A DNA stretch of 64,000 bases from Clostridium sp. AF27-2AA. GTDB taxonomy: Bacteria; Bacillota; Clostridia; Lachnospirales; Lachnospiraceae. The number at the start of each line of letters is the position of its first letter. Position 1 is the stretch's first letter. Location: positions 57,448-121,447 of the forward strand of contig NZ_QUFI01000001.1 in NCBI RefSeq assembly GCF_003478505.1. The letters are read 5' to 3'. The notes under the pieces were generated by a model. The model was not told the origin of the DNA. It saw only the letters and a list, made by a program, of their open reading frames with translations, and made no database searches. A program made the translations under genes and the position numbers. Of the stretch, positions 1 to 8,614 are shown piece after piece.

Positions 1-148
1 AGTGTTTGAGGGAGGCGGACGATTCGTCGGACTATCCGCAAACATCTGTCAGCTGCATCGTCCGAACACAATACCCATATTTTGCGCAGCGGTATGCCGG
101 GATTACCGGCTTCGGACCTTTATTGCGATTGCTTTTAAATTGGCATTT

Positions 149-1234
149 CTATTTGTTTTCTTCTTTTGCTTCAACGTTTGCGGCCTTTGTTTCATTTTTA
201 GTTGTTTTTTTGCTTTTTCTAAAACCCTGCCGCCTGAAGATTTTCCGAAAAACTACGATTACAATCAAGATCAGAACTGCCAGTACCAGGAGAATCGGGA
301 GGCTGGATATGAACCACACCACAAAATCTACGGAGGAGACTTGCAGCTGGTTCAAACTGCGGCTGAGTCCTTTCTGGATGCGGACCAGAATGGTATCCGG
401 GTCAGTGGAGGTGAGAACCTGGACTTCCTGGATGGAGAGGTAAACGGTACTGTACACGATCTGGTTATCCAGGGTGCGAAGCTGGGACTCCAGGGATTCC
501 AACTGGTAGCGGACTTCGGAAAGGCGGGATTCAAGGGCAATGACAGCATCAACAGATTCTGCCTTTTCCAGAAGCGCCCATAAGCGTTCCTGCTCCATCT
601 GGAGTGTTTTCTTCCGGCTGGTGATATCGGTGTACTGGAGGGTAACATCCTGCACGCTTTCGTTTTTGTAGGTGACGTTTCCCTGGCTGGATACTTCTGT
701 GAGAAAGGCATCCAGCTTGTCGGAAGGGATGCGGGCTGTGATGGTGGAGTAACGGCTGGAGCGGTCACCGGACCAGTTCAGGCTGTTGCCAGAGACATCA
801 GACTGCTGAATATAGCCACCAAAAGCAGTTACCGCATCGGTAATGGATTTTGTGAGGGCGTCAAATTCCCGGGTTTCCAGATCCATGTTCACGTTGCGGA
901 TCAGCTTGCGTTCCATGGGCGTCTGGGAAGTTTCGGCAGAGGCGTTTTCGGAGTCAGATGGATCTGTATCCGGATTTTTTTCCGGATTCTGGGACAGGAT
1001 ATCATTTTCTGATAACTGGACAGAATCGGAATCATCAAAAGAAGCTTCAGAATCAAAATTAGTGGTGGCGGATTTGGAATAGCTGGCAGGCATTCCATTT
1101 CCTGCACCGGAAGCCGTGTCATAAGCGGCGGCAGTTTCTGCCATATAAACCTGTGAGGAAGCATTCCTGGATGCAGCCCCACAGCCGGTCAGAACGATGG
1201 ATGCAAGCAAAAGGGTAATCAGTTTTTTCTTCAT
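149..1234 (-). CDS. DUF4349 family lipoprotein
   Basis: Predicted membrane-anchored lipoprotein of 361 aa. The N-terminus has a lysine-rich start, a hydrophobic stretch and an LTGC lipobox, so Cys18 would be lipidated. Residues ~45-105 are Ser/Asp/Glu-rich linker. The DUF4349 domain follows (~105-335): it begins MERKLIRNVNMDLETREFD, contains a coiled-coil stretch (~210-250), and ends in a transmembrane helix (ILLVLAVLILIVIVVF) and a basic tail. The ATG is preceded by AGAGGAGGA on the minus strand. Function is not established for the family; the role in the envelope is inferred from topology. It is ordinary chromosomal flank, divergent from guaA. Confidence 0.88.
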   Translation of the reverse strand: MKKKLITLLLASIVLTGCGAASRNASSQVYMAETAAAYDTASGAGNGMPASYSKSATTNFDSEASFDDSDSVQLSENDILSQNPEKNPDTDPSDSENASAETSQTPMERKLIRNVNMDLETREFDALTKSITDAVTAFGGYIQQSDVSGNSLNWSGDRSSRYSTITARIPSDKLDAFLTEVSSQGNVTYKNESVQDVTLQYTDITSRKKTLQMEQERLWALLEKAESVDAVIALESRLSEVRYQLESLESQLRTLDNQIVYSTVYLSIQEVQVLTSTDPDTILVRIQKGLSRSLNQLQVSSVDFVVWFISSLPILLVLAVLILIVIVVFRKIFRRQGFRKSKKTTKNETKAANVEAKEENK

Positions 1235-1431
1235 AATCAGTTCCTCCTCTCTTTACTTTCATTATCCCATATTTCCGGGATAAAACAAGGTGTTCCTGGG
1301 AATCTTAAACAGTTGGCAAGTGAATTGTAAGGAGAAAAAGACAGCGGTTATTCAGAAACAGGAGCTTTTGTACGGAAAATTTTACAGAACGCGGCAGAGA
1401 CTGAGGATTTTGCCAATTTTGCGGAACCCAC

Positions 1432-1460
1432 TTGTATAGTGCGGTATTTTTAGGTATAAT
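1432..1460 (+). promoter_or_regulatory. guaA promoter
   Basis: A -35-like TTGTAT (1432-1437) and a perfect -10 TATAAT (1455-1460) are separated by 17 bp. The leader to the guaA start is about 60 nt. No purine riboswitch fold was recognised in it. Confidence 0.65.
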
Positions 1461-1527
1461 AGCGTGAGATACATCAAGATGAAACTGAGTTACTTCGGTT
1501 TTATCACAATAAATAGGAGGAAAACTC

Positions 1528-3072
1528 GTGAACAGAGAGAAGATTGTTGTAATCGACTTTGGCGGTCAGTACAACCAGCTGGTTGCCCGCCGTGTACGTG
1601 AGTGCAATGTGTATTGTGAGATTTATTCTTACAAGACTGATATCGAAAAGATTAAAGAAATGAATCCGAAGGGCATTATCCTGACTGGCGGTCCAAACAG
1701 CGTGTACGAGGAGGGCGCTGCTACCTGCAGCAAAGAGCTGTTTGAGCTTGGTATTCCGGTACTGGGACTCTGCTATGGCGCGCAGCTCATGAGCCATGTA
1801 TTGGGCGGACATGTCTGCAAGGCTCCTGTTCGTGAGTACGGAAAGATTGAAGTAACCGTGGACAAGTCCAGCAAGTTGTTTGGCAATGTATCTGAGAAGA
1901 CCATCTGCTGGATGAGCCATAACGACTACATTGAGAAAGAAGCTCCTGGCTTTAAGATCATTGCCCACACATCGGACTGCCCGGTGGCAGCAGCAGAGTG
2001 CGAGGAGAAGAAGCTTTACGCAATCCAGTTCCATCCGGAAGTACTGCATACCGTAGAGGGAACCAAGATGCTGTCCAACTTCGTATATGAAGTCTGCGGC
2101 TGTGCAGGCGACTGGAAGATGGATGCGTTCGTAGAGAACACCATTAAGGCGGTTCGTGAGAAGGTCGGCAAGGGTAAAGTGCTCTGCGCATTGTCCGGCG
2201 GCGTAGATTCCTCCGTAGCAGCAGTCATGCTGGCAAAGGCAGTTGGCGACCAGCTGACCTGCGTATTCGTAGATCATGGCCTGCTTCGTAAGAACGAGGG
2301 AGACGAGGTCGAGGAAGTATTTGGACCAAACGGCCCGTATAATTTAAATTTCATCCGCGTGAACGCGCAGGAGCGTTTCTATGCAAAGTTAAAAGGCGTA
2401 GAGGAGCCGGAGCGCAAGCGTAAGATCATCGGTGAGGAATTTATCCGTGTATTCGAGGAAGAGGCAAAGAAAATTGGCGCTGTGGATTTCCTGGTACAGG
2501 GAACCATCTACCCGGACGTCGTAGAGAGTGGCCTGGGCGGTGAGTCCGCTGTCATCAAGTCCCATCACAATGTCGGGGGACTTCCTGACTATGTTGATTT
2601 CAAGGAGATCATCGAGCCGCTGCGCGATCTGTTCAAGGATGAGGTCCGTAAGGCAGGTCTGGAGCTTGGTATTCCGGAAAAGCTGGTATACCGTCAGCCG
2701 TTCCCTGGCCCGGGCCTCGGAATTCGTATCATCGGAGAAGTAACCGCTGAGAAAGTAAAAATGGTACAGGAGGCAGATGCCATTTACCGCGAGGAAATTG
2801 CAAACGCAGGTCTCGACCGCAGCATCGGCCAGTACTTCGCAGCCCTGACCAATATGCGTTCCGTAGGCGTTATGGGTGACGAGAGAACCTATGACTATGC
2901 CATCGCGTTAAGAGCAGTCAACACCATCGACTTCATGACCGCAGAAGCAGCTGAGATTCCGTGGGAGGTACTTGGAAAAGTATCCAGTAGAATCGTCAAT
3001 GAAGTGAAGCATGTGAACAGAGTACTGTATGATTGCACGGGGAAACCACCGGCAACAATTGAGTTTGAATAA
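1528..3072 (+). CDS. guaA: GMP synthase (glutamine-hydrolysing)
   Basis: Converts XMP to GMP with ATP and glutamine, the last step of guanine nucleotide synthesis. At 514 aa it is full length for the fused bacterial enzyme. The N-terminal class I glutamine amidotransferase domain has the nucleophile Cys82 (GLCYGAQ) and His169/Glu171 (FHPEV). The ATP-pyrophosphatase domain has the P-loop SGGVDSS (223-229), and the C-terminal dimerisation domain ends ATIEFE. The start is GTG after AGGAGG at 1515-1520. The last three codons and the stop form the attachment core used by all the elements downstream, so the gene stays intact after integration. Confidence 0.98.
   Translation: MNREKIVVIDFGGQYNQLVARRVRECNVYCEIYSYKTDIEKIKEMNPKGIILTGGPNSVYEEGAATCSKELFELGIPVLGLCYGAQLMSHVLGGHVCKAPVREYGKIEVTVDKSSKLFGNVSEKTICWMSHNDYIEKEAPGFKIIAHTSDCPVAAAECEEKKLYAIQFHPEVLHTVEGTKMLSNFVYEVCGCAGDWKMDAFVENTIKAVREKVGKGKVLCALSGGVDSSVAAVMLAKAVGDQLTCVFVDHGLLRKNEGDEVEEVFGPNGPYNLNFIRVNAQERFYAKLKGVEEPERKRKIIGEEFIRVFEEEAKKIGAVDFLVQGTIYPDVVESGLGGESAVIKSHHNVGGLPDYVDFKEIIEPLRDLFKDEVRKAGLELGIPEKLVYRQPFPGPGLGIRIIGEVTAEKVKMVQEADAIYREEIANAGLDRSIGQYFAALTNMRSVGVMGDERTYDYAIALRAVNTIDFMTAEAAEIPWEVLGKVSSRIVNEVKHVNRVLYDCTGKPPATIEFE
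3061..3071. repeat. attachment core copy 1 (guaA 3' end, att)
   Basis: GAGTTTGAATA, encoding the C-terminal Glu-Phe-Glu and the first two bases of the stop codon of guaA. The same 11-mer recurs at 11791, 30955, 39946 and 58783, each at an element boundary. This copy is the left end of E1. Confidence 0.9.
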
Positions 3073-3130
3073 ATCGAGTTGCTTAAAAAAGCCAGTGTTT
3101 ATGCGGGTTTCAGCGATTTCGATTAGTCTT

Positions 3131-3149
3131 TTGATAACAAATTGATAAC
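3131..3149. repeat. E1 left arm-type repeats
   Basis: TTGATAAC at 3131-3138 and again at 3142-3149, an 11-bp period. The matching pair lies at the right end of E1 (11673-11689). By analogy with Tn916 and lambda-type tyrosine integrases they are probably sites for the integrase N-terminal domain. Confidence 0.6.
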
Positions 3150-3270
3150 AGTCATAGCAAGTGCCATTATTCTTGTTATCCAGTGGTTTATGGGTAACGG
3201 AACAATTAACAGGTGGCTTGCAGACTAAAGTTCGGAGCTTGGCTCTGAACAAATTCCATATTATAAACTA

Positions 3271-3312
3271 AGCCCTTAGCTGTGGTTAATAACCATAGTT
3301 AAGGGCTTTTTT
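3271..3312 (+). terminator. Rho-independent terminator in E1 left end
   Basis: The stem AGCCCTTA (3271-3278) / TAAGGGCT (3300-3307), extended by an inner TGTGGTTA/TAACCATA pairing, is followed by a T run. It would stop guaA transcripts about 200 nt beyond the stop codon, and transcripts arriving from xre in the other direction. Confidence 0.75.
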
Positions 3313-3364
3313 GTCGTTGCCAAAGCATCTGTAGGGAGCTGCCAGTGGCAGGGCCTGTAGGGGC

Positions 3365-3895
3365 TTATTTATCTTTCAAGTGGTCTTTGAATGCTTCCAC
3401 GAGAGCGTCACTTAATTCCTGTGATGGAACTTTTGCCCAACGCTGTGTGGTGTCGAACTCTGGATAATGGTAACGCCAGTTATCGTATTCTTCTCTGTTG
3501 ATTTCTTCGGAAGATAGCTTGTCTGCCTGTTCTTTCCAAGCATACAGCATTTTGAGGAGTTCATATGCTTCTCTGCCTTTGTCCTTGTTGACCTTTAAGC
3601 ATACCTCTCCGTCTGCTTCACTGACAGTAAGACCGTAAATATCTTCAAGGGTAAACAGAGTGTGCATAAGACCGATATAGCTGTCTATGTCAGGAACATC
3701 AAGAGCCTGTGGAGAAACATCAAGCACCTGTGCCAATGCATTTGTAAGGTCTGCTTTCGGTTTGCGTGTACCAGTTTCGTACTGTGCCAAACGCACATCA
3801 GCACTCTTTTCTGGAAAACCGATTGCTGTACCGAGATACTTTTGTGTCATACCACGCATTAGTCTGAAAAAATGTATTCTTTCGCTGATAGCCAT
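3365..3895 (-). CDS. Xre-family transcriptional regulator of E1
   Basis: A 176-aa protein with an N-terminal lambda-repressor-type helix-turn-helix (~5-60; MTQKYLGTAIGF then DVRLAQYETGTRKP) and a C-terminal region with a DKLSSEEINREEYDNWRYHYP motif. That motif is shared in outline with the E3 regulator (32570-33139) and the E5 remnant (58900-59013). It is divergent from xis-int. Repeated ATGTTTAGT-like motifs in the shared promoter region suggest it represses its own gene and the integration/mobilisation operon. The start ATG is preceded by AAAAGGAG. Confidence 0.85.
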   Translation of the reverse strand: MAISERIHFFRLMRGMTQKYLGTAIGFPEKSADVRLAQYETGTRKPKADLTNALAQVLDVSPQALDVPDIDSYIGLMHTLFTLEDIYGLTVSEADGEVCLKVNKDKGREAYELLKMLYAWKEQADKLSSEEINREEYDNWRYHYPEFDTTQRWAKVPSQELSDALVEAFKDHLKDK

Positions 3896-3911
3896 AATGA
3901 TACGCTCCTTT

Positions 3912-4058
3912 TATATTTAGTGAAATAAGTATAGCAGAAATGTTTAGTGGAAGTCAAGAAAAACCGAAACAAAAATGTTTAATATTTTCTTTGCAACCAC
4001 TTGACAATAGCAAATATGTTTAGTAAAATAAATTACGAATTAAACAAATATGCTTAAT
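3912..4058. promoter_or_regulatory. Divergent promoters and operator repeats of E1
   Basis: The plus-strand promoter is TTGACA (4001-4006), a 17-bp spacer and TAAAAT (4024-4029), reading to xis-int. The minus-strand promoter has -35 TTGACT (complement of 3952-3957) and -10 TATACT (complement of 3928-3933), reading to xre. Five related 9-mers occur near 3912, 3940, 3975, 4016 and 4050, consensus ATGTTTAGT. One sits inside each promoter, so they are good candidates for Xre operators. Confidence 0.65.
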
Positions 4059-4343
4059 GCGACAACTGAATGACCGTCCGAAAAGCCAAACCGCCAAGAC
4101 CTCGTCGGAGCAAGTTCCGTATCGTTCGCTTGTGTGCAAGCACAAAAGCTCATTCGCTGCACTGCTCCTCCTCTTCCCCAAAAGTCTCCGACTTTTCGGG
4201 AACCCCTATACGAGCGAGCGCCTGATGTACTGCGGTGCATTGGGACAGCACAGCGCCTGCCGACAAGCAGGAGTGCCTGTTGGAACTTTAACACGGAGAA
4301 AGCGGCAAGCAAAAAATTATTTTAAGAAAGGAAGAAAAAGGAT
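4059..4343. other. Leader of the E1 xis-int operon, no gene seen
   Basis: About 285 bp of GC-richer DNA between the promoter and xis. Both strands have open frames, but none has a ribosome binding site or recognisable protein. Short inverted segments are present (AAAAGTC/GACTTTT around 4182-4197). It may form a structured leader; nothing more can be said. Confidence 0.4.
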
Positions 4344-4532
4344 ATGGAAAACAGATTTATCCGAGCCGAAGATGTGGCTCAGGAACTAAACGTATCAAAA
4401 CCTTATGCATATAAACTCATCAGACAATTAAATGAGGAATTGAAAGCAAAGGGCTTTATTACGATTGCAGGGCGTGTAAATCGCCAGTATTTTTACGAAA
4501 GGCTCTACGGAGCAGGAAAGGGGGAAATGTAA
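4344..4532 (+). CDS. xis: Excisionase-like winged-helix protein of E1
   Basis: A 62-aa basic protein with a MerR-like/excisionase fold pattern: RAEDVAQELNVSKPYAYKLI as the HTH, then a Lys/Arg-rich wing (AGRVNRQYF). It is the expected directionality factor for the adjacent integrase, bending the arm DNA to favour excision. The stop codon is immediately followed by the integrase ATG, so the two are probably translationally coupled. The RBS is GAAAGGAAG upstream. It is homologous to the E3 protein at 33840. Confidence 0.8.
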   Translation: MENRFIRAEDVAQELNVSKPYAYKLIRQLNEELKAKGFITIAGRVNRQYFYERLYGAGKGEM

Positions 4533-5624
4533 ATGCCGGTATTTAAGAATGAAGATAACGGTACTTGGTATGTGATGGCAAGGTATGTGAACTGGAAAGG
4601 GGAACGCAAGCAGAAATGCAAGCGTGGCTTTGCTACCAAACGAGAAGCACAGGAATGGGAAAGAATGTTCAAATTGCAGACTTCTTCAGACCTTGATATG
4701 AGTTTTGAAGCCTTTACGGAGCTTTATATCAATGATGTGAAGAACCGTTTGAAGGAAAACACGTGGCTTACCAAAGAGCATATCATACGCACAAAGATAC
4801 TTCCGTATTTCGGGAAACTGAAAATCAGCGAGATTTCCACAAAGGAGATTATTACTTGGCAGAATGAAATGCTTGCCTATCGTGATGAGAAGAAAAAGCC
4901 TTATTCACAGACGTATCTGAAAACGCTGCACAATCAGTTGTCCGCCATTTTCAATCACGCTGTCCGCTACTATGAACTGCGTTCCAATCCTGCGGCAAAG
5001 GTGGGAAATATGGGACGTGAGGAACACAAGGAAATGCTGTTCTGGACAAAGGAAGAATACAAGAAATTCTCTTTTGAGATGATGGACAAGCCTGTTTCCT
5101 TTTATGCGTTTGAAATGCTTTACTGGTGCGGTATCCGAGAGGGCGAGCTGTTAGCTTTGACTCCGGCAGATTTCAACTTTGATAAGGAAACAGTCACAAT
5201 CAATAAATCCTATCAGCGTTTGAAAGGGCAGGATGTGATTACTTCTCCGAAAACGAAAAAGAGCAACCGCACGATTAAAATGCCGAAGTTTCTGTGTGAG
5301 GAAATGAAAGAATATCTCGGTATGCTTTACGGATTGAAGAAGAAAGACCGTATCTTTACGGTGACGAAAAGCTATCTTCATCACGAGATGGACAGAGGGG
5401 CAAAGGCGGCAGGCGTGAAGCGTATCCGCATTCACGATCTCCGTCACAGCCACATTTCACTCTTGATTGATATGGGCTTTTCTGCGGTGGCGATTGCTGA
5501 CCGAGTTGGTCACGAAAGTATTGATATTACTTATCAGTACGCACACCTCTTTCCGTCAAAGCAGATTGAGATGGCAGAAAAATTAGATGATTTAGGGAAA
5601 GGAGATTTTGAAAATGTCAGCTAA
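4533..5624 (+). CDS. int: Tyrosine site-specific integrase of E1
   Basis: A 363-aa tyrosine recombinase expected to catalyse integration and excision at the guaA core. It has an N-terminal arm-binding domain (~1-50; GTWYVMARYVNWKGERKQ), a SAM-like core-binding domain (~55-150) and a catalytic domain with Arg202 (CGIREGEL), His301/Arg304 (HDLRHSH), His327 (RVGHES) and Tyr336 (TYQYAHLF). The set is complete, so it is probably active. The 3' end overlaps the mobC-like gene. It is close to the E3 integrase in length, order and motifs. Confidence 0.93.
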   Translation: MPVFKNEDNGTWYVMARYVNWKGERKQKCKRGFATKREAQEWERMFKLQTSSDLDMSFEAFTELYINDVKNRLKENTWLTKEHIIRTKILPYFGKLKISEISTKEIITWQNEMLAYRDEKKKPYSQTYLKTLHNQLSAIFNHAVRYYELRSNPAAKVGNMGREEHKEMLFWTKEEYKKFSFEMMDKPVSFYAFEMLYWCGIREGELLALTPADFNFDKETVTINKSYQRLKGQDVITSPKTKKSNRTIKMPKFLCEEMKEYLGMLYGLKKKDRIFTVTKSYLHHEMDRGAKAAGVKRIRIHDLRHSHISLLIDMGFSAVAIADRVGHESIDITYQYAHLFPSKQIEMAEKLDDLGKGDFENVS

Positions 5625-5949
5625 GAACAGAGATAACAAAAATCGTTGGAGGAATATCACAGTAGGGTTTCGAGTATCGCCCGAAGAAAACGAACTCATT
5701 AACAGAGCTGTAGCTCTATCAGGATTGCCAAAACAGGAGTATTGTTACCGCCGTTGCTTAAATCAGGATGTGGTGGTACAGGGCAATCCGAGAGTGTATA
5801 AGGCGTTGAAAACGGAATTTGCCACAGTCCTTGCGGAACTGAAAAGGATTGAAGCAGGAAAAGGTGTGGATGATGAACTGCTGAGTGTAATAGAACTGAT
5901 TTCCATTATTCTCGGCGGTTTGAAAGGAGAGGATGCGAATGGAGAATAA
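5614..5949 (+). CDS. MobC-like relaxosome accessory protein of E1
   Basis: A 111-aa protein resembling plasmid mobilisation MobC/ribbon-helix-helix proteins: NITVGFRVSPEENELINRAV, then GLPKQEYCYRRCL. Such proteins bind oriT and assist the relaxase. I chose ATG 5614 over an upstream TTG because AGGAG lies 9 bases before it. It overlaps the end of int and the start of repA, consistent with one operon. The E3 homologue is at 35202. Confidence 0.75.
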   Translation: MSAKNRDNKNRWRNITVGFRVSPEENELINRAVALSGLPKQEYCYRRCLNQDVVVQGNPRVYKALKTEFATVLAELKRIEAGKGVDDELLSVIELISIILGGLKGEDANGE

Positions 5950-7093
5950 AAAAGAAATGACTATTCCAAATGTATCTGCGGCAACAGATGCGGAACAGTC
6001 ACTTTCCAAATGTACTGACAATAGTATAGTCAATCAGGATACGGATTTCAAGGGGTACGAGCAATCTTTTGAAGAAATGCAAAGGGAAATACTCAGACAG
6101 TTAGACCCTTCCTATCTGAAAACAGTATCAATGACAACGCTGTATGATACGGTGTTTGAGGTTCAGACACCACTTATCGACGGTCTGCTCCAAAGGGGAA
6201 CTTACCTTTTCGTAGGTTCCCCGAAAGTGGGAAAGAGCTTTATGATGGCACAGCTTGCCTATCATATCAGCACAGGCACACCGCTTTGGGAGTATAAGGT
6301 GCGTAAGGCAACGGTGCTTTATTTTGCCCTTGAAGATGATTACCCACGTTTGCAGAAGCGATTGTTTCAGATGTTCGGTGCAAAGGAGACAGGCAATCTG
6401 TATTTCGCAACGGAATGTAAAACGGTCAATGGCGGACTGGAAGAACAGATAAGAGGGTTTATGAGGGAACACCCAGACACAGGCTTGATTATCATAGACA
6501 CCTTAAAGCGTGTGCGTGAAGCAGGCGGAGCAGATTACAGCTACGCAAGTGATTATGATGTTGTGGCAAGGCTGAAAGCGTTGGCAGACAGTTACAAGGT
6601 TTCAATGCTTATTGTTCATCATACACGCAAACAAAAATCGGAAGATATATTCGATATGATTTCAGGCACGAATGGTCTGATGGGTGCGGCAGACGGTGCA
6701 TTTGTTCTCAGTAAGGACAAGCGTACTTCCAACAATGCCACACTTGATGTTGCTGGCAGAGACCAGCAGGATATGAAAATCCATCTTGTAAGGGACAGCG
6801 AGCGATTGGTGTGGAACTTTGCAAAATCGGAAACGGAGATGTGGAAAGAACCGCCCGAACCTCTGCTTGAGAAGATAGCGGATACGCTCTTTTCGGAAAG
6901 TGACAGATGGGAAGGAACTGCTTCGGAACTTTGCGAAAGGCTTGCGGTGGATATAAAGCCGAATGTACTTTCTTTAAGGCTCAGTATCAACGCAAGCAGG
7001 CTGTTTCGTGATTACGGTATCCGTTATCAGAACAGCCGCACACACGACGGAAGAAAGGTTTCACTTTGGAAAGAAACCGAGCAGACGGCGTGA
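5939..7093 (+). CDS. RepA-like AAA_25 ATPase of E1
   Basis: A 384-aa RecA-fold ATPase resembling RepA of RSF1010-type replication. Walker A is GSPKVGKS (93-100), Walker B LIIIDTL, and a sensor-like VHHTRK follows. The C-terminal ~100 residues look like a winged-helix DNA-binding region. It could act as a replicative helicase for a circular intermediate. ATG 5939 fits the RBS AGGAG better than the ATG six bases upstream. A large inverted repeat follows directly. Confidence 0.8.
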   Translation: MENKKEMTIPNVSAATDAEQSLSKCTDNSIVNQDTDFKGYEQSFEEMQREILRQLDPSYLKTVSMTTLYDTVFEVQTPLIDGLLQRGTYLFVGSPKVGKSFMMAQLAYHISTGTPLWEYKVRKATVLYFALEDDYPRLQKRLFQMFGAKETGNLYFATECKTVNGGLEEQIRGFMREHPDTGLIIIDTLKRVREAGGADYSYASDYDVVARLKALADSYKVSMLIVHHTRKQKSEDIFDMISGTNGLMGAADGAFVLSKDKRTSNNATLDVAGRDQQDMKIHLVRDSERLVWNFAKSETEMWKEPPEPLLEKIADTLFSESDRWEGTASELCERLAVDIKPNVLSLRLSINASRLFRDYGIRYQNSRTHDGRKVSLWKETEQTA

Positions 7094-7097
7094 CAAA

Positions 7098-7174
7098 CGG
7101 TGTCAAAGGTGTCAATGTTTTTGAGAGCAGCACGCTGTGAAAAACATTGTCACCATCGTCACACTTTGACACCG
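7098..7174. repeat. Long inverted repeat after repA of E1
   Basis: CGGTGTCAAAG (7098-7108) pairs with CTTTGACACCG (7164-7174), and inside it CAATGTTTTT (7113-7122) pairs with AAAAACATTG (7140-7149). This large stem just downstream of repA could be a replication origin or a terminator. The sequence cannot decide between them. Confidence 0.5.
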
Positions 7175-7347
7175 GATAAAGTTTAGGGGAGTGTGCAGAG
7201 AGTGCCTTTTCAAAGGCGGCTCTTTGGTCTCGCCTGCTGGCTCGGTCGGTTCGCAGGCGTGTGTGCCACCGGCACACGCTCACCCCTCGGAGAGCCTTCG
7301 GAGAACGCAAAACCTGTTTACAGGTCGCATTTTTGATGGGTGTACCC

Positions 7348-7385
7348 GTCAAAAGTGCTTTTGCGTTACTTTTGACAAAAGTAAC
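7348..7385 (+). other. Candidate oriT of E1
   Basis: GTCAAAAGTGCTTTTGCGTT (7348-7367) is identical in E3 (37063-37082). It is followed by the perfect 9-bp hairpin GTTACTTTT-GAC-AAAAGTAAC (7365-7385), whose structure is kept in E3 with different bases (37091-37111). Both sit just upstream of the MobV relaxase gene, the usual position of oriT. Confidence 0.6.
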
Positions 7386-7427
7386 AAAACCTGAGAATGT
7401 TGAAATTTACAGATGGGAGATGAAAAA

Positions 7428-8588
7428 ATGCAGAGAACGATAAGTGCAATGGTCGGTAAAGGCTCGGTCAATCACAATAGCCGAAAGTTCCGAGCAGAAA
7501 ATGTAGACGGAACTCGTACTCATCTCAATATCGACTACTGCAATGAAAATATAAAGACAGTTTATCACGAATTGTTTGATGAAGCATTGGAAAGATACAA
7601 TGCCAAGCAGATAAGGTCAGACCGAAAGATAAAAGATTATTATGAAAAAATCCGAAGTTCCAAGCAGGAAAAACCGTTCCACGAAATCATTTTACAGGTG
7701 GGCGGTAAGGGAAATATGAACGCCGATACGGAAAACGGAGAACTGGCAAAGCAGATTTTAGATGAATACTATCAGGGTTTTCAGGAGCGAAATCCACAGC
7801 TTCGGGTGTTCTCGGCTCATCTGCATATGGATGAAGCTACACCACATCTGCACATAGATTTTGTACCTTTTACCACAGGCAGCAAGCGTGGACTTGATAC
7901 AAGAGTGTCACTAAAGCAGGCTCTTGCAACGCAAGGTTTTAAGGGCGGCAGTCGTGGCGATACGGAGTGGTCGCAATGGATACAGTCCGAAAAAGAACAG
8001 CTTGCGGCGGTGATGGAACGTTATGGGATTGAGTGGGAACATTTAGGCACACACGAAAAACATCTTTCTGTTTTGGATTATAAAAAGCAGGAAAGAGAAA
8101 AAGAAGTGGCGGCATTAGGTGCGAAAATCGAGCAGAAACAGATTGAATTTGATGTGTTGTCGGAACGAGTATTGAACTATGATAAGGCAAAAGACGAGCT
8201 GTCAAATCTTGAAATAGAGCTTGATACTGCACCGAAATATCAGTTGCCAGAACCAGAGAAATTTATGACTGCAAAGGCATATAAAACCAAAATGGCAGAG
8301 CCGGTTGTAAGGAAATTGAAGCAACTTGTCAAAACGGTGCTTGCCCGCTGCTTTGAGGGGTGGGACAACTATCATAGGCTGAATACAGCGAATGCACAGT
8401 TATACCGCACCAATCAGCGTTTGGAGAAAGTCAATGAAAGATTGACCGAAGAAAACAAAATCCTAAAAGCAGAAAATAAAGATTACAGCCTGCTCCGTAA
8501 GGTTTTTGGTCGCAAACAGATAGATGATTTGTTGGAGCAGGCAAGAACAGTTAAAGGTCGCAAGCGTGATAATACACGATCACGATAG
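7428..8588 (+). CDS. MobV/Pre-type relaxase of E1
   Basis: A 386-aa plasmid recombination/mobilisation enzyme expected to nick oriT and pilot single-stranded DNA. The HUH signature is HLHMDEATPHLHIDF, giving His131, His133, Asp135, Glu136, His140 and His142. The C-terminal ~170 residues are coiled-coil rich. I chose ATG 7428 (MQRTISAMVGKGSVNHN) because the E3 homologue starts at the same point and GGGAG lies just upstream; an ATG at 7413 is possible. It belongs to the operon serving E1 mobilisation by a helper element. Confidence 0.88.
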   Translation: MQRTISAMVGKGSVNHNSRKFRAENVDGTRTHLNIDYCNENIKTVYHELFDEALERYNAKQIRSDRKIKDYYEKIRSSKQEKPFHEIILQVGGKGNMNADTENGELAKQILDEYYQGFQERNPQLRVFSAHLHMDEATPHLHIDFVPFTTGSKRGLDTRVSLKQALATQGFKGGSRGDTEWSQWIQSEKEQLAAVMERYGIEWEHLGTHEKHLSVLDYKKQEREKEVAALGAKIEQKQIEFDVLSERVLNYDKAKDELSNLEIELDTAPKYQLPEPEKFMTAKAYKTKMAEPVVRKLKQLVKTVLARCFEGWDNYHRLNTANAQLYRTNQRLEKVNERLTEENKILKAENKDYSLLRKVFGRKQIDDLLEQARTVKGRKRDNTRSR

Positions 8589-8614
8589 ACAAAAATCACA
8601 GGAGGAAAAGGAAA

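Noticed and set aside
1461..1527. Purine riboswitch before guaA
   Set aside because: The leader is only ~60 nt and lacks the three-way junction with conserved loop sequences.
1504..2277. Long minus-strand reading frame opposite guaA
   Set aside because: It lies wholly within guaA on the other strand, has no ribosome binding site and no recognisable motif; it reflects the codon bias of guaA.
4057..4389. Overlapping plus- and minus-strand frames in the E1 leader
   Set aside because: No ribosome binding site, low-complexity Ser/Arg composition, and no equivalent in E3.
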